Source of the DNA: Gammaproteobacteria bacterium
GTDB taxonomy: Bacteria; Pseudomonadota; Gammaproteobacteria; Steroidobacterales; Steroidobacteraceae
Assembly (NCBI GenBank): GCA_003164785.1
Contig: PLUE01000030.1
Location: forward strand, 27,246 to 91,245
DNA: 64,000 bases
Direction: 5' to 3'
Part shown: positions 34,433-42,490 of the stretch, one piece after another
How positions within the stretch are numbered: position 1 is the first letter of the stretch
Layout of the letters: each line of letters begins with the position of its first letter
Program-made: the position numbers and the translations under genes
The notes under the pieces: generated by a model
Databases searched by the model: none
What the model was told of the DNA's origin: nothing
The model's input: only the letters and a program-made list of their open reading frames with translations

Positions 34433-36502
34433 TCAGGGCTTGGCGGCCCGCAGCTGACGCGCCAGCGCCTCGCGCAGCGTCTGCACCCGCAATGGTTTGT
34501 CGAGGATCTCGGCAATTCCAGCCGCTTTGGCGCGCGCATCGAGCTCTGCATCCCGATGACCCGTCATCAGGATGATGGGCAGCTTCGGCTCCAGCTCATG
34601 GATCAATCTCGCAAAATCCAGGCCGCGCAGGAGCTGCATGCGCTCGTCCGTCAAGATCGCATCGAACCGCGTGGGATCGCAGCGAAAGGCTTCGATGGCC
34701 GCGCGCGCGTCGGAGAATCCCACCGGCTCATAGCTCAACGACGCCAGCAATTCCTCGGTGAGCACCACGAGCTCCCGTTCGTCGTCGACCACCATGATGG
34801 TTTCGCCGGCGCCCGCGATTTCCGGACCGATTTGCGGCACCAACCTGGCGACCGCGGCAACCACCGGCCAATAGACGGTCATGCGCGTGCCCGATCCAAG
34901 GCGGCTGTCGACATCGAGGGCGCCGTTCATGCGCAGGATGATGTTGCGCACCACCGTGAGCCCGATACCGGTTCCGTGGGTCGATTGCCGCGTGGTGTAG
35001 AACGGCTCGAAGATCGAGGCAGTCTGCTCGTCGGCAAGACCCACTCCGGAATCGAGCACGGTCAGGCGAGCCCACCGTCCCGGCTGCAACTGGCCCAGGG
35101 CCAGCGTCTTCTGTTCGACGATATCCAGCACATCGAGCTGCAGCTGGAGCTTTCCGCCCGCCGGCATGGCCTGGACCGCATTGGTACACAGGTTCATCAC
35201 GACTTGATAGATCTCGGTCGTGTCGCCCAGGATGTTCGTGGCGCCCTCGATGCCTTTCAGCTCGATGTCGATCGAGTACGGCAACGTGGCCTGAACGTGT
35301 TGCGCCACCTCCTCCATGATGGGCTCGAGGGGCGTCGGCCGGTAACTCACGCTGCGGCGCGGGTCGAAGGTGAGCACCTGCCGCACCAACAAGCGGGCGC
35401 GCTCGGTCGCCGCCAGCAACCGATCGAGATTGCTCAGCGCCGCCGGCTCCGCGTCGACCATGTCGCGCAAGAGTTCCGCATAGCCGATGATCGCGGTCAG
35501 CACGTTGTTGAAGTCGTGCGCCACGGACGCCGCCAGAAGGCCGAGCGCCTCGACCCGCTGGATGCCCGCCAGTTCCTGCTCCAGCCGGTGCCGCTCCTGG
35601 TCCATTTGCTGTTGGCGGTGCAGCGCCGAACGCAACGCCAGCAGCAACAAGCTGGCAAGAACCGCGAGCGTCGCCGTCCGCGCCGCACTGCTGCGTTCTT
35701 CTTGGATCCAAGGCCGCAAAACGCTCGCTGCCGAACGCGACACCGTCACCACGATCGGATAGCCGCCGACCTTGCGGCTGATCGTGATGATCTGCTCGTG
35801 AGCGCCGGCCGGTTCAGGACGCGCCGGATACTCGACCAACGTCACTCCGTCCGTCCGCGCGAGTCGGATCGACGTGTCCGGCGTGACGTTAACTCCGGCG
35901 TAGAACGCCTCGAGATACTCGAAGGCCACGCGCGCGATCACCACTCCGTCGAAGGTCCCGCCGTGGCCCACGACGCGTCGGCCCATCGCGAACGTGCGGG
36001 CCGCGCGCACGCTGCCGGTGCCGGGCCTGTCGATGTACAGCATGTTTCCCGTGCTGGCGGCGATGACGGAGAAGACATCGAGGGTCTCGAGAGTCGACAC
36101 GCCGGCCTCGCTCTCCTGGGTGCTCGCGCGGATTTTTCCGTCGGCCCCGACAAGGGTTGCCGATGACACGAACGGCAGACTGACGATCTCGACATTCAAG
36201 CGCGCGGTGATGGCGCGCGGATCAGCGGCCCGCCCCTCGGCGGATATGATCCAGCCCGCGTAGTCGGCGAGCACCACGTCGACTTCCTGCACCAATCGCT
36301 CGGTCTGTTCGGTCAGCGAGCGGCTGAGCGCCAGCATGACGTGCTGGTTTTCGGTGACGACCCGGCGATAATCCTGCCAGGCCTCGTAGCTGTCCGCCGC
36401 GACGATCAATACGATCAATGCGATGCCGGCGGCCGTCACCCAACGCCGTAGCGAGGTCGTTTCCCTGCTTGTGGCGGGACGGGGTCCCGGCGCGGCCTGC
36501 AC
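34433..36502 (-). CDS. Hybrid sensor histidine kinase
   Basis: The 689-residue protein has a transmembrane helix at about 22-36, a periplasmic cache-like sensor domain (about 45-265), a second helix at about 275-292, a short coiled coil, a HisKA domain with phospho-acceptor His329 in ASVAHDFNNVLTAI, an ATPase domain (NLCTNAVQAMP, DSGVGL, HGTGIGLTVV) and a C-terminal receiver domain with Asp in AILTDERM and KPLRVQTL. The HDFNN motif is typical of NtrB-like and hybrid kinases. GTG 36502 follows the regulator stop without a gap. The ligand is unknown. Confidence 0.92.
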   Translation of the reverse strand: MQAAPGPRPATSRETTSLRRWVTAAGIALIVLIVAADSYEAWQDYRRVVTENQHVMLALSRSLTEQTERLVQEVDVVLADYAGWIISAEGRAADPRAITARLNVEIVSLPFVSSATLVGADGKIRASTQESEAGVSTLETLDVFSVIAASTGNMLYIDRPGTGSVRAARTFAMGRRVVGHGGTFDGVVIARVAFEYLEAFYAGVNVTPDTSIRLARTDGVTLVEYPARPEPAGAHEQIITISRKVGGYPIVVTVSRSAASVLRPWIQEERSSAARTATLAVLASLLLLALRSALHRQQQMDQERHRLEQELAGIQRVEALGLLAASVAHDFNNVLTAIIGYAELLRDMVDAEPAALSNLDRLLAATERARLLVRQVLTFDPRRSVSYRPTPLEPIMEEVAQHVQATLPYSIDIELKGIEGATNILGDTTEIYQVVMNLCTNAVQAMPAGGKLQLQLDVLDIVEQKTLALGQLQPGRWARLTVLDSGVGLADEQTASIFEPFYTTRQSTHGTGIGLTVVRNIILRMNGALDVDSRLGSGTRMTVYWPVVAAVARLVPQIGPEIAGAGETIMVVDDERELVVLTEELLASLSYEPVGFSDARAAIEAFRCDPTRFDAILTDERMQLLRGLDFARLIHELEPKLPIILMTGHRDAELDARAKAAGIAEILDKPLRVQTLREALARQLRAAKP

Positions 36503-37228
36503 CTATCGAAGCACGCTGACCGCAGCGTTGAAAATGTAGCCCGCACCACGCTCGGTGGTCAGCAGCGTGGGATTCGAGGGATCCGATTCGATCTTGCGGC
36601 GCAATCGAAGGATGGTGACGTCGATCGAGCGGTCATAGACCTCGAGACTATGAAGCCGGGAGCGCTCCAGCAGCTGATCCCGGCTCAGCACCCGCAGCGG
36701 CGCCGACAGGAACGCGCACATCAAACTGAATTCGCTGTTCGTGAGAGGAATGAGCTGCCCCCTGCCGGAGGTCAACCGCCGCAGCCGGGTGTTGAGCTCC
36801 CAGCCGCCGAAGCGATAGGCGCGCACCTGGCTTTCGGGCGAAGCAACCGCATTGGACTGCGAGCGACGCAGCAACGCACGGATTCTGGCCAGCAACTCGC
36901 GCGGGCTGAACGGCTTGGTCACGTAGTCGTCGGCCGCGAGTTCGAGGCCCATCACCAGATCGGCCTCGTCCGACTGCCCGCTCAGGATGAGAATCGGAAC
37001 CTTCGACAACTCGCGTACCCGGGCCGCCAACTGCAGGCCGCTCTCTCCGGGCAATCGCAGATCGAGCAACAACAGATCCACAGGCTCGCGCTCGAGAACC
37101 GAGAGCATTTCCTCCCCCCTCGAGACCACGCTCACACGAAAATCCTGTCCGCTCAGATACTCGAGCAGAATCTTGCGTATGTCCGCATCGTCGTCCAGGG
37201 CAAGTATGTGCGGAGCGATGGTGTCCAT
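36503..37228 (-). CDS. OmpR/PhoB-family response regulator
   Basis: A 241-residue transcription factor with an N-terminal receiver domain (DDDADIRK, phospho-acceptor Asp in LLLDLRLPGESG, Lys in YVTKPFSPRE) and a C-terminal winged helix (about 140-235; TNSEFSLMCAFLSAPLRVLSRDQLL, DRSIDVTILRLRRKIE, RGAGYIF). It is the partner of the hybrid kinase encoded immediately downstream. Its target genes are not evident; a 13-bp palindrome at 37280-37292 lies in its own upstream region. Confidence 0.94.
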   Translation of the reverse strand: MDTIAPHILALDDDADIRKILLEYLSGQDFRVSVVSRGEEMLSVLEREPVDLLLLDLRLPGESGLQLAARVRELSKVPILILSGQSDEADLVMGLELAADDYVTKPFSPRELLARIRALLRRSQSNAVASPESQVRAYRFGGWELNTRLRRLTSGRGQLIPLTNSEFSLMCAFLSAPLRVLSRDQLLERSRLHSLEVYDRSIDVTILRLRRKIESDPSNPTLLTTERGAGYIFNAAVSVLR

Positions 37229-37279
37229 CGCCGGATTCTATACGCGGAAGAAAAAAATAATCCATTTTTGCTTGATATT

Positions 37280-37292
37280 ACATTTGAAATGT
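37280..37292. promoter_or_regulatory. 13-bp palindrome between divergent regulator and SDR genes
   Basis: ACATTT-G-AAATGT is a perfect inverted repeat in the AT-rich 166-bp gap between the response regulator (minus) and the SDR gene (plus). Its position would suit an operator for either. Nothing else ties it to a specific regulator. Confidence 0.3.
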
Positions 37293-37394
37293 GCAGCCGG
37301 ATCACTGACATGGGCCGACAAGGAGAGCGTGCGATCCTGCGTGTCCCGAAGGACGAGCGTTCCTGCTCCTCTGTCTTACGCCCAGGTAAATTTC

Positions 37395-38519
37395 ATGCTC
37401 GAACCGCAACGCAGTTTTCTGATTACCGGAGCGACCGGCTTCCTGGGCGGCGCCGTTGCGGTTGCGGCGTTGCGCGCCGGTTACGGTCACGAGTTGTTGC
37501 TGCTGGCGCGCGCGTCGACCGAAGGCACGCCCCGCCGACGCCTCATCGAGAATCTACGCAGACTCGGCGCCACCGACGCGGAACTTCACTCGCTGGGAAC
37601 CGACTTCATCCTGGAAGCCGACCTAGCGTCGCCCGACGCCTTTCGCGGACATCCCCAACTGCGGTCGGTGACGCGGGTGATTCACTCGGCCGCGCTGCCC
37701 ACATTTTCGAACAACCCCGCGATTCCGGCGGTCAACGTGGAGGGTACGCTCGCCCTCGCGCATGCGCTCGATCAGAGCAAGATGAAACGCTTCGTGTTCG
37801 TCGGTACCGCCATGTCGGTCGGGCCGTCGAGGGGCCACGGATCGGTGATCGCGGAATCGGACGACCTGGCCGCCAACGACGATCATCTAGTGCCCTACAC
37901 TGCCTCCAAGGCCGAGGCCGAGCGCCGCCTGCGCCTCGAACTGCCGAACATGCCGCTGGTGATCGCGCGCCCATCCATCGTGGTCGGCCACACGGAACTG
38001 GGGGTCGCCCCGTCCCAGAGCATCTTCTGGGTTTTCCTGGTCGGTCAGTTGATGCGCGCCTTCACCTGCGACCTCGATGACCTCATCGACGTCATCCCGG
38101 CCGACTGGTGCGCGAACATTTTGCTGGCGCTCGCGACGCGGGAGTCATTGGAACACGACCTGTATCACCTGTCCGCCGGCATGGAATCGAGCGTCTCGTT
38201 CGCCGCGGTCGACGTGGTCATGGCCAAAGCACTGGAAATGCCGCCGATGGGCAGCGCCTACCGCAAGGTATCCGGCTCCGAAATCGTGCGCATGTTGCCG
38301 AGAATGCGCGAGATCGCCCCAGGCGCAAATCGCCGGCTGCTGCTGCGCGCGATGCAGCTGTACGGCGGGTTCGCGGAGCTCAACTATGTCTTCGACAACC
38401 AGCGGCTGCGCCGCGAAGGCCTGGCCGCGTCACCGCCGTTCACGAGCTATCTGCCGCACTGCGTGGACACGGCACGCGGCATCTCGATTGCGGATCAGAT
38501 GAAGTGGGACTTCAAGTAG
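37395..38519 (+). CDS. Extended SDR-family NAD(P)-dependent oxidoreductase/epimerase
   Basis: The 374-residue protein has the nucleotide motif FLITGATGFLGGAVAVAAL, HSAALPTFSNNP, a VNVEGTLALAHAL helix, the catalytic Tyr and Lys in YTASKAEAERRL and ARPSIVVGH. The overall pattern resembles the acyl reductase-type extended SDRs (NAD_binding_4) as much as sugar epimerases, so the substrate is open. ATG 37395 follows a weak AGG; the long upstream frame belongs to the antisense of the regulator gene. It is convergent with nrdJb, with 12 bp between them. Confidence 0.85.
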   Translation: MLEPQRSFLITGATGFLGGAVAVAALRAGYGHELLLLARASTEGTPRRRLIENLRRLGATDAELHSLGTDFILEADLASPDAFRGHPQLRSVTRVIHSAALPTFSNNPAIPAVNVEGTLALAHALDQSKMKRFVFVGTAMSVGPSRGHGSVIAESDDLAANDDHLVPYTASKAEAERRLRLELPNMPLVIARPSIVVGHTELGVAPSQSIFWVFLVGQLMRAFTCDLDDLIDVIPADWCANILLALATRESLEHDLYHLSAGMESSVSFAAVDVVMAKALEMPPMGSAYRKVSGSEIVRMLPRMREIAPGANRRLLLRAMQLYGGFAELNYVFDNQRLRREGLAASPPFTSYLPHCVDTARGISIADQMKWDFK

Positions 38520-38531
38520 AGGAAGCCGCAA

Positions 38532-39233
38532 TCACCCGCACTTCGAATCCCCGCAATTCAGACAGGTGTTGCAGCCGTCCATCATCACCACCGCCGCGGT
38601 GCTGCACTTGGCGCACAGCTGGGCCCCCTCGGGGAAATGGTTCTTCGAGAAGGCGTCGGTTTGCTTGGCCCGCGCCTCGAATTCGGCGCGCTTCTCGTCG
38701 ACCAGCTTGCGCTGGTGCACGTCGAGTTCCGGCTTCTTCATCATGCCGATGGATTGCAGGTGCCGCTCGATCACGTACCCGAGTTCGGCGATCGTGGACG
38801 GCATGAACTTGCCGCCGGGCTGCCAGTAGCCGCCCTTGGGATCGAACACGGCCTTCAGTTCCTCGACCAGGAACGTCGTATCGCCGCCCTTGCGGAACAC
38901 CGCCGAGATGACGCGCGTCAGCGCCACGATCCATTGGAAGTGGTCGAGATTCTTCGAATTGATGAACACTTCGAAAGGCCGGCGCTGCTCGTGCGGCGTG
39001 CCCTCGTTGAGCACGATGTCGTTGATGGTCACGTACATCGCATGATCCGACACGGGTGTCTTGATCTTGTAGGTCGAGCCGATCAGAACTTCCGGGCGCT
39101 CGAGCTTCTCGTGCATCCAGATCACGTTGTCCTGCGCCTTGAGGGGCTCTTTCGGGACCGCCGGCGCGTCTTTCGCCTCCGGCTTCAGCACGCGGTATTT
39201 CGCGATCTTCTTGTCGATTTTGATGTGCGCCAT
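38532..39233 (-). CDS. nrdJb: NrdJb: C-terminal component of split class II ribonucleotide reductase
   Basis: A 233-residue protein equivalent to the C-terminal part of B12-dependent ribonucleotide reductases. It has a TSCPD-type domain (DHAMYVTINDIVLNEG, RRPFEVFINSKN, ALTRVISAVFRKGG) and a Cys-rich end (CAKCST...CNTCLNCGDSKCG), which probably binds a metal and provides the redox-active cysteines that re-reduce the active site. It starts 1 bp after the nrdJa stop. The two-gene arrangement is the one known from Pseudomonas aeruginosa. Confidence 0.9.
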   Translation of the reverse strand: MAHIKIDKKIAKYRVLKPEAKDAPAVPKEPLKAQDNVIWMHEKLERPEVLIGSTYKIKTPVSDHAMYVTINDIVLNEGTPHEQRRPFEVFINSKNLDHFQWIVALTRVISAVFRKGGDTTFLVEELKAVFDPKGGYWQPGGKFMPSTIAELGYVIERHLQSIGMMKKPELDVHQRKLVDEKRAEFEARAKQTDAFSKNHFPEGAQLCAKCSTAAVVMMDGCNTCLNCGDSKCG

Positions 39234-39234
39234 G

Positions 39235-41382
39235 TCAGAACTTCCCGTAATAGCCTTCTTTCAATGCGTCGAACAGATTCGCGGCCGAGTGCATCTCGCC
39301 GTCGTATTCGATTTCCTGATCGCCTCTCGCCTCGACCTCGGTGCCGTCCTCGAGCGTGAACACGTAGGTCGTGTTCTTGAGATCGTCTTCCTTGACGAGG
39401 ACCCCCTGGAACGCCTCCGGATTGAAGCGAAAGGTCGTGCAACCCTTCAACCCCTGCTCGAAGGCATACATGTAGATGTCCTTGAAATCTTCATACTTGT
39501 AGTCGGTGGGCACGTTCGCCGTCTTCGAGATGGATGAATCGATCCACAGCTGCGACGCCGCCTGGATGTCGACGTGCTCCTTCGGACCGATGTCGTCGGC
39601 GGAGATGAAGTAATCGGGCAGCTTCTCCGCAGGTACCGTGGAATTCGGTATCGCCCGTGGATTGACCAATTCACGATAGGCGAGCAGCTCGAACGAGAAC
39701 ACGTCGATCTTCTCCTTCGACTTCTTGCCCTCGCGGATCACGTTGCGGAAGTAATGATGGGCGAACGACGGCTCGATCCCGTTGGACGCGTTGTTCGCGA
39801 GCGACAGGGAGATCGTTCCGGTGGGCGCGATCGACGTGTGGTGGGTGAACCGTGCGCCGACCTCGGCGAGTTCGTCGACGAGCTCCGGAGCCGCCTCGGC
39901 GATGCGCTGCATGTACCGGCTATAGCGGGCGTGCAACACGCGCCCGGCGATCTTGGCGCCGACGCGCCAGCCATCCTTGACCATCTCGGGACGCTTGCGC
40001 AGCATCTCGCGCGTCACCGTGAACTCCTCGTTCATGATCGGTGCGGGCCCCTTCTCCTTCGCCAATTCGAGCCCGGCCTCCCAACCGGCCAGCGCCATTT
40101 CGCGCGATACGTTCTGCGAAAACGCGACCGACTTCTTGGAACCATACTTCATGCACAGCATGGTGATCGCGGACCCCAAGCCCAGAAACCCCATGCCGTG
40201 GCGGCGCTTGCGCATGATCTCGTCGCGCTGCTGCGGCAGCGGCAGGCCGTTGATCTCGACCACGTTGTCGAGCATGCGGGTGAACACCTTCACCACCTTG
40301 CGATAGGTTTCCCAATCGAAGCGCGCGTCCTCGGTGAACGGATCGACCACGAACTTCGTCAGATTCACCGAGCCCAGCAGGCACGATCCGTACGGCGGCA
40401 ACGGCTGCTCGCCGCAGGGATTGGTGGCGCGGATGTTCTCCGTCCACCAGTTGTTGTTCATGTCGTTGACTTTGTCGATGAGAATGAAGCCCGGCTCCGC
40501 GAAATCATACGTGGACGACATGATGACGTCCCACACGCGGCGCGCCGGCAACGTCTTGTAGATCTTGCAGGCGACGAGACCTTCCTCGTTCGCCACGTAA
40601 CCCTCGGTGTGCGGCCACTCGCGCCAGACGAATTTCGTCTCGTCGTCGAGGTCCGGTCTGTCGGCCTCGAACTCCTTGCGGCCGAGGGGGAAGGCCAATT
40701 TCCAATCGCCGTCGGCCTTGACGGCCTTCATGAATTCATCGGTGATGAGCAATGACAGGTTGAACTGACGCAGGCGGCCGTTCTCGCGCTTCGAGCGAAT
40801 GAACTCCAGCACATCGGGATGCCCGATGTCGAACGTCCCCATCTGAGCGCCGCGCCGGCCGCCGGCGGAGGACACGGTGAAACACATCTTGTCGTAGATA
40901 TCCATGAACGACAGCGGTCCCGAGGTGTATGCACCCGCGCCCGACACGTACGCGCCGCGCGGTCGCAGCGTCGAGAACTCGTAACCGATGCCGCATCCCG
41001 CCTTGAGCGTGAGCCCCGCCTCGTGCACCTTGTTCAAGATGTCGTCCATCGAATCGCGGATCGTGCCCGACACCGTGCAGTTGATGGTGGAGGTGGCGGG
41101 CTTGTGCTCGAGCGCACCGGCATTCGACGTGACGCGGCCGGCGGGAATCGCTCCATGCCGGAGCGCCCACAGGAACGACTCATACGATTGTTCGCGAAGC
41201 TCCTCCGATTCGACATCCGCGAGCGCGCGCGCGACGCGCTTATAAGTGTCGTCCATCGATTTGTCGATGGGTGAACCGTCTTTCGCCGTGAGCCGGTACT
41301 TCTTGTCCCAGATATCCAAGGACGCTTCTTGGAACGTGATACTGGTTACATCGTTGGGCTGTATTTTGACCACCGTATTCAT
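39235..41382 (-). CDS. nrdJa: NrdJa: adenosylcobalamin-dependent ribonucleoside-diphosphate reductase, catalytic part
   Basis: The 715-residue class II ribonucleotide reductase makes deoxynucleotides with or without oxygen, using a B12-derived radical. Seen are STINCTVSGTIRDSMDDIL, LKAGCGIGYEFSTLRPRG, SAGGRRGAQMGTFDIGHPD, the active-site NPCGEQPLPPYGSCLLGSVNL and APTGTISLSLANNASNGIEP. The class II assignment rests on the absence of an nrdB-like partner and on NrdJ-type sequence. ATG 41382 is chosen; the frame continues upstream without homology. Candidate NrdR boxes lie upstream. No cobalamin riboswitch was recognised. Confidence 0.94.
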   Translation of the reverse strand: MNTVVKIQPNDVTSITFQEASLDIWDKKYRLTAKDGSPIDKSMDDTYKRVARALADVESEELREQSYESFLWALRHGAIPAGRVTSNAGALEHKPATSTINCTVSGTIRDSMDDILNKVHEAGLTLKAGCGIGYEFSTLRPRGAYVSGAGAYTSGPLSFMDIYDKMCFTVSSAGGRRGAQMGTFDIGHPDVLEFIRSKRENGRLRQFNLSLLITDEFMKAVKADGDWKLAFPLGRKEFEADRPDLDDETKFVWREWPHTEGYVANEEGLVACKIYKTLPARRVWDVIMSSTYDFAEPGFILIDKVNDMNNNWWTENIRATNPCGEQPLPPYGSCLLGSVNLTKFVVDPFTEDARFDWETYRKVVKVFTRMLDNVVEINGLPLPQQRDEIMRKRRHGMGFLGLGSAITMLCMKYGSKKSVAFSQNVSREMALAGWEAGLELAKEKGPAPIMNEEFTVTREMLRKRPEMVKDGWRVGAKIAGRVLHARYSRYMQRIAEAAPELVDELAEVGARFTHHTSIAPTGTISLSLANNASNGIEPSFAHHYFRNVIREGKKSKEKIDVFSFELLAYRELVNPRAIPNSTVPAEKLPDYFISADDIGPKEHVDIQAASQLWIDSSISKTANVPTDYKYEDFKDIYMYAFEQGLKGCTTFRFNPEAFQGVLVKEDDLKNTTYVFTLEDGTEVEARGDQEIEYDGEMHSAANLFDALKEGYYGKF

Positions 41383-41400
41383 GGGTATTTGGAACGCTCC

Positions 41401-41428
41401 CTTATAATTATCGCGCGAAATGTAGCAA
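41401..41428 (-). promoter_or_regulatory. Possible nrdJa promoter
   Basis: On the minus strand TTGCTA (-35, 41428-41423) and TATAAG (-10, 41406-41401) are 16 bp apart. A transcript starting here would have a leader of only about a dozen bases before ATG 41382, so a more distal promoter is also possible. Confidence 0.35.
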
Positions 41429-41491
41429 CGAGAGACCGCGGTCCCTGGAAAAAAACAACCAGCTTGGGCGGGAACGCGCGAACCAGGAGGA

Positions 41492-41507
41492 ACACAACAT
41501 CTTGTGT
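41492..41507. promoter_or_regulatory. NrdR-box-like palindrome 1
   Basis: ACACAACATCTTGTGT fits the NrdR consensus acaCwAtATaTwGtgt at 14 of 16 positions and lies inside a longer perfect inverted repeat (GGAACACAA, 4-base spacer, TTGTGTTCC; 41489-41510). It is 110 bp upstream of nrdJa. NrdR is the ATP/dATP-sensing repressor of ribonucleotide reductase genes. Confidence 0.65.
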
Positions 41508-41667
41508 TCCGGAGGGGGAGGTTAAGACCGTGAACCAGTTCCGTCAAGGAATTTTTGAAGTAAATTCATGTCGAAAAATCACTGTTAATTCAATATGTTG
41601 AGAATTTGTTCCGAGAAATCGGTTTATTATCCTTTATGCCCATGTGGTCAAGCAGGAAATGGCTCAA

Positions 41668-41683
41668 TCGCAACATCTTGTGT
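41668..41683. promoter_or_regulatory. NrdR-box-like site 2
   Basis: TCGCAACATCTTGTGT shares 14 consecutive bases (CAACATCTTGTGTT, 41671-41684) with box 1, located 176 bp away. Its left arm is degenerate. NrdR boxes usually come in pairs, but normally much closer together. Confidence 0.45.
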
Positions 41684-41774
41684 TTGCACAGGTTATTAAC
41701 AATATATCCCGTTGACATTCTCGAGAGGCGTACGCGCACCCAATCGAGAATAGGGCAATCGACCAAAAAAATAG

Positions 41775-41801
41775 TTGAAATCGGTTGCGCCGGCCCAATT
41801 T
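41775..41801 (+). promoter_or_regulatory. Sigma-32-like heat-shock promoter of hsp20
   Basis: TTGAAA (41775-41780) and CCCAATTT (41794-41801) are separated by 13 bp, close to the sigma-32 pattern CTTGAAA-N13/14-CCCCATnT. They lie about 75 bp upstream of hsp20, giving a leader of about 70 bases. Confidence 0.55.
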
Positions 41802-41855
41802 TTGTTGTCACGCAGAGTTGTACTGCAAGCAATTTAAAACTTGAGATCAACACCA

Positions 41856-41870
41856 CTTTTCATTTAGGAG
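41856..41870 (+). promoter_or_regulatory. Possible fourU-type RNA thermometer at the hsp20 ribosome-binding site
   Basis: CTTTT, a 5-base loop CATTT, and AGGAG (the ribosome-binding site) can fold into a 5-bp hairpin of one C-G, two U-A and two U-G pairs, the layout of fourU thermometers. The AGGAG is 6 bp before ATG 41877. The stem is short and not tested by folding. Confidence 0.4.
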
Positions 41871-41876
41871 CATCCC

Positions 41877-42311
41877 ATGACTGTCTTAACGTTCGCGGAG
41901 CCTTGGTCGCTCGTCAATCGCCTGCAAAAAGACATCGATCGCCTGTTCGGCGCGCCGCAGACCACCGCCACCGAAAGCGGCGCGTGGCTGCCTCCCGTGG
42001 ACATCCACGAAGAAGAGTCGCAATTCGTGCTGAGCGTCGACCTGCCGGGCGTCGACCCGAAGGCCGTCGAGATCACCTCGGACAAGGGTGTGCTCACCAT
42101 TCGCGGCCAACGCGAAGACACGCGCCGCGAGGCACGTGAAGGCTACCGCCGGGTCGAGCGCATCAATGGAGAATTCCAGCGCCGCTTCAGCCTGCCGGAA
42201 TCCGCGGATGTGCAGAGCATTCAGGCAAAGTCGAGCAACGGTGTGCTGGAAGTCACAATTCCGAAACTTGCCCAGGTGCAACCGCATCGAATCACGGTGC
42301 AGGCCGCCTGA
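41877..42311 (+). CDS. Small heat-shock protein, Hsp20/alpha-crystallin family
   Basis: A 144-residue ATP-independent holdase chaperone. The alpha-crystallin domain (about 36-130) has LPPVDIHEEESQFVLSVDLP, ITSDKGVLTIRGQRED, FQRRFSLPESADVQSIQAKS and the closing NGVLEVTIPK. The N-terminus (LVNRLQKDIDRLFG) is of the class A IbpA/Hsp20-like type. A sigma-32-like promoter and an AGGAG ribosome-binding site precede it. Confidence 0.95.
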   Translation: MTVLTFAEPWSLVNRLQKDIDRLFGAPQTTATESGAWLPPVDIHEEESQFVLSVDLPGVDPKAVEITSDKGVLTIRGQREDTRREAREGYRRVERINGEFQRRFSLPESADVQSIQAKSSNGVLEVTIPKLAQVQPHRITVQAA

Positions 42312-42321
42312 CGGGTCGGAC

Positions 42322-42349
42322 GCGCGTGATCTTCGGTGTAAGATCGCGC
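42322..42349 (+). terminator. Hairpin after hsp20
   Basis: GCGC(GT)GATCTT, loop CGGTGT, AAGATCGCGC forms a 10-bp stem with a 2-base bulge, starting 10 bp after the hsp20 stop. There is no U-run, so it may be a weak terminator or a 3' stabiliser. The 179-bp gap to degQ shows nothing else clear. Confidence 0.35.
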
Positions 42350-42490
42350 CGAAAGGTGTGAACGGCGCGTGGCCTACCCGTTGCGACGCGTAGCCCATGA
42401 CGGGCGCATGGGGGTCGGACGACTTGATCGTTCGGCCCCTTTGTCGTTGTAGCGTTCGCAGCTCGAAAACGCCATCGAAAAGGACCGCGC

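Larger units (their letters stand above)
41383..41876. other. 494-bp divergent intergenic region, nrdJa / hsp20
   Basis: This is the longest non-coding stretch in the window and is visibly more AT-rich than the genes. It holds a possible nrdJ promoter, two NrdR-type boxes sharing a 14-base repeat, a sigma-32-like promoter and a possible RNA thermometer (each listed separately). The plus-strand open frame 41329-41601 has no ribosome-binding site or recognisable product and is not called. Confidence 0.7.

Noticed and set aside
41329..41601. 90-codon plus-strand ORF opposite the nrdJa start
   Set aside because: No ribosome-binding site, no recognisable product; overlaps nrdJa and the NrdR-box region.
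41383..41700. Cobalamin riboswitch upstream of the B12-dependent reductase
   Set aside because: I looked for the B12 box and core pattern on the minus strand and did not find them; NrdR-type sites explain the region better.
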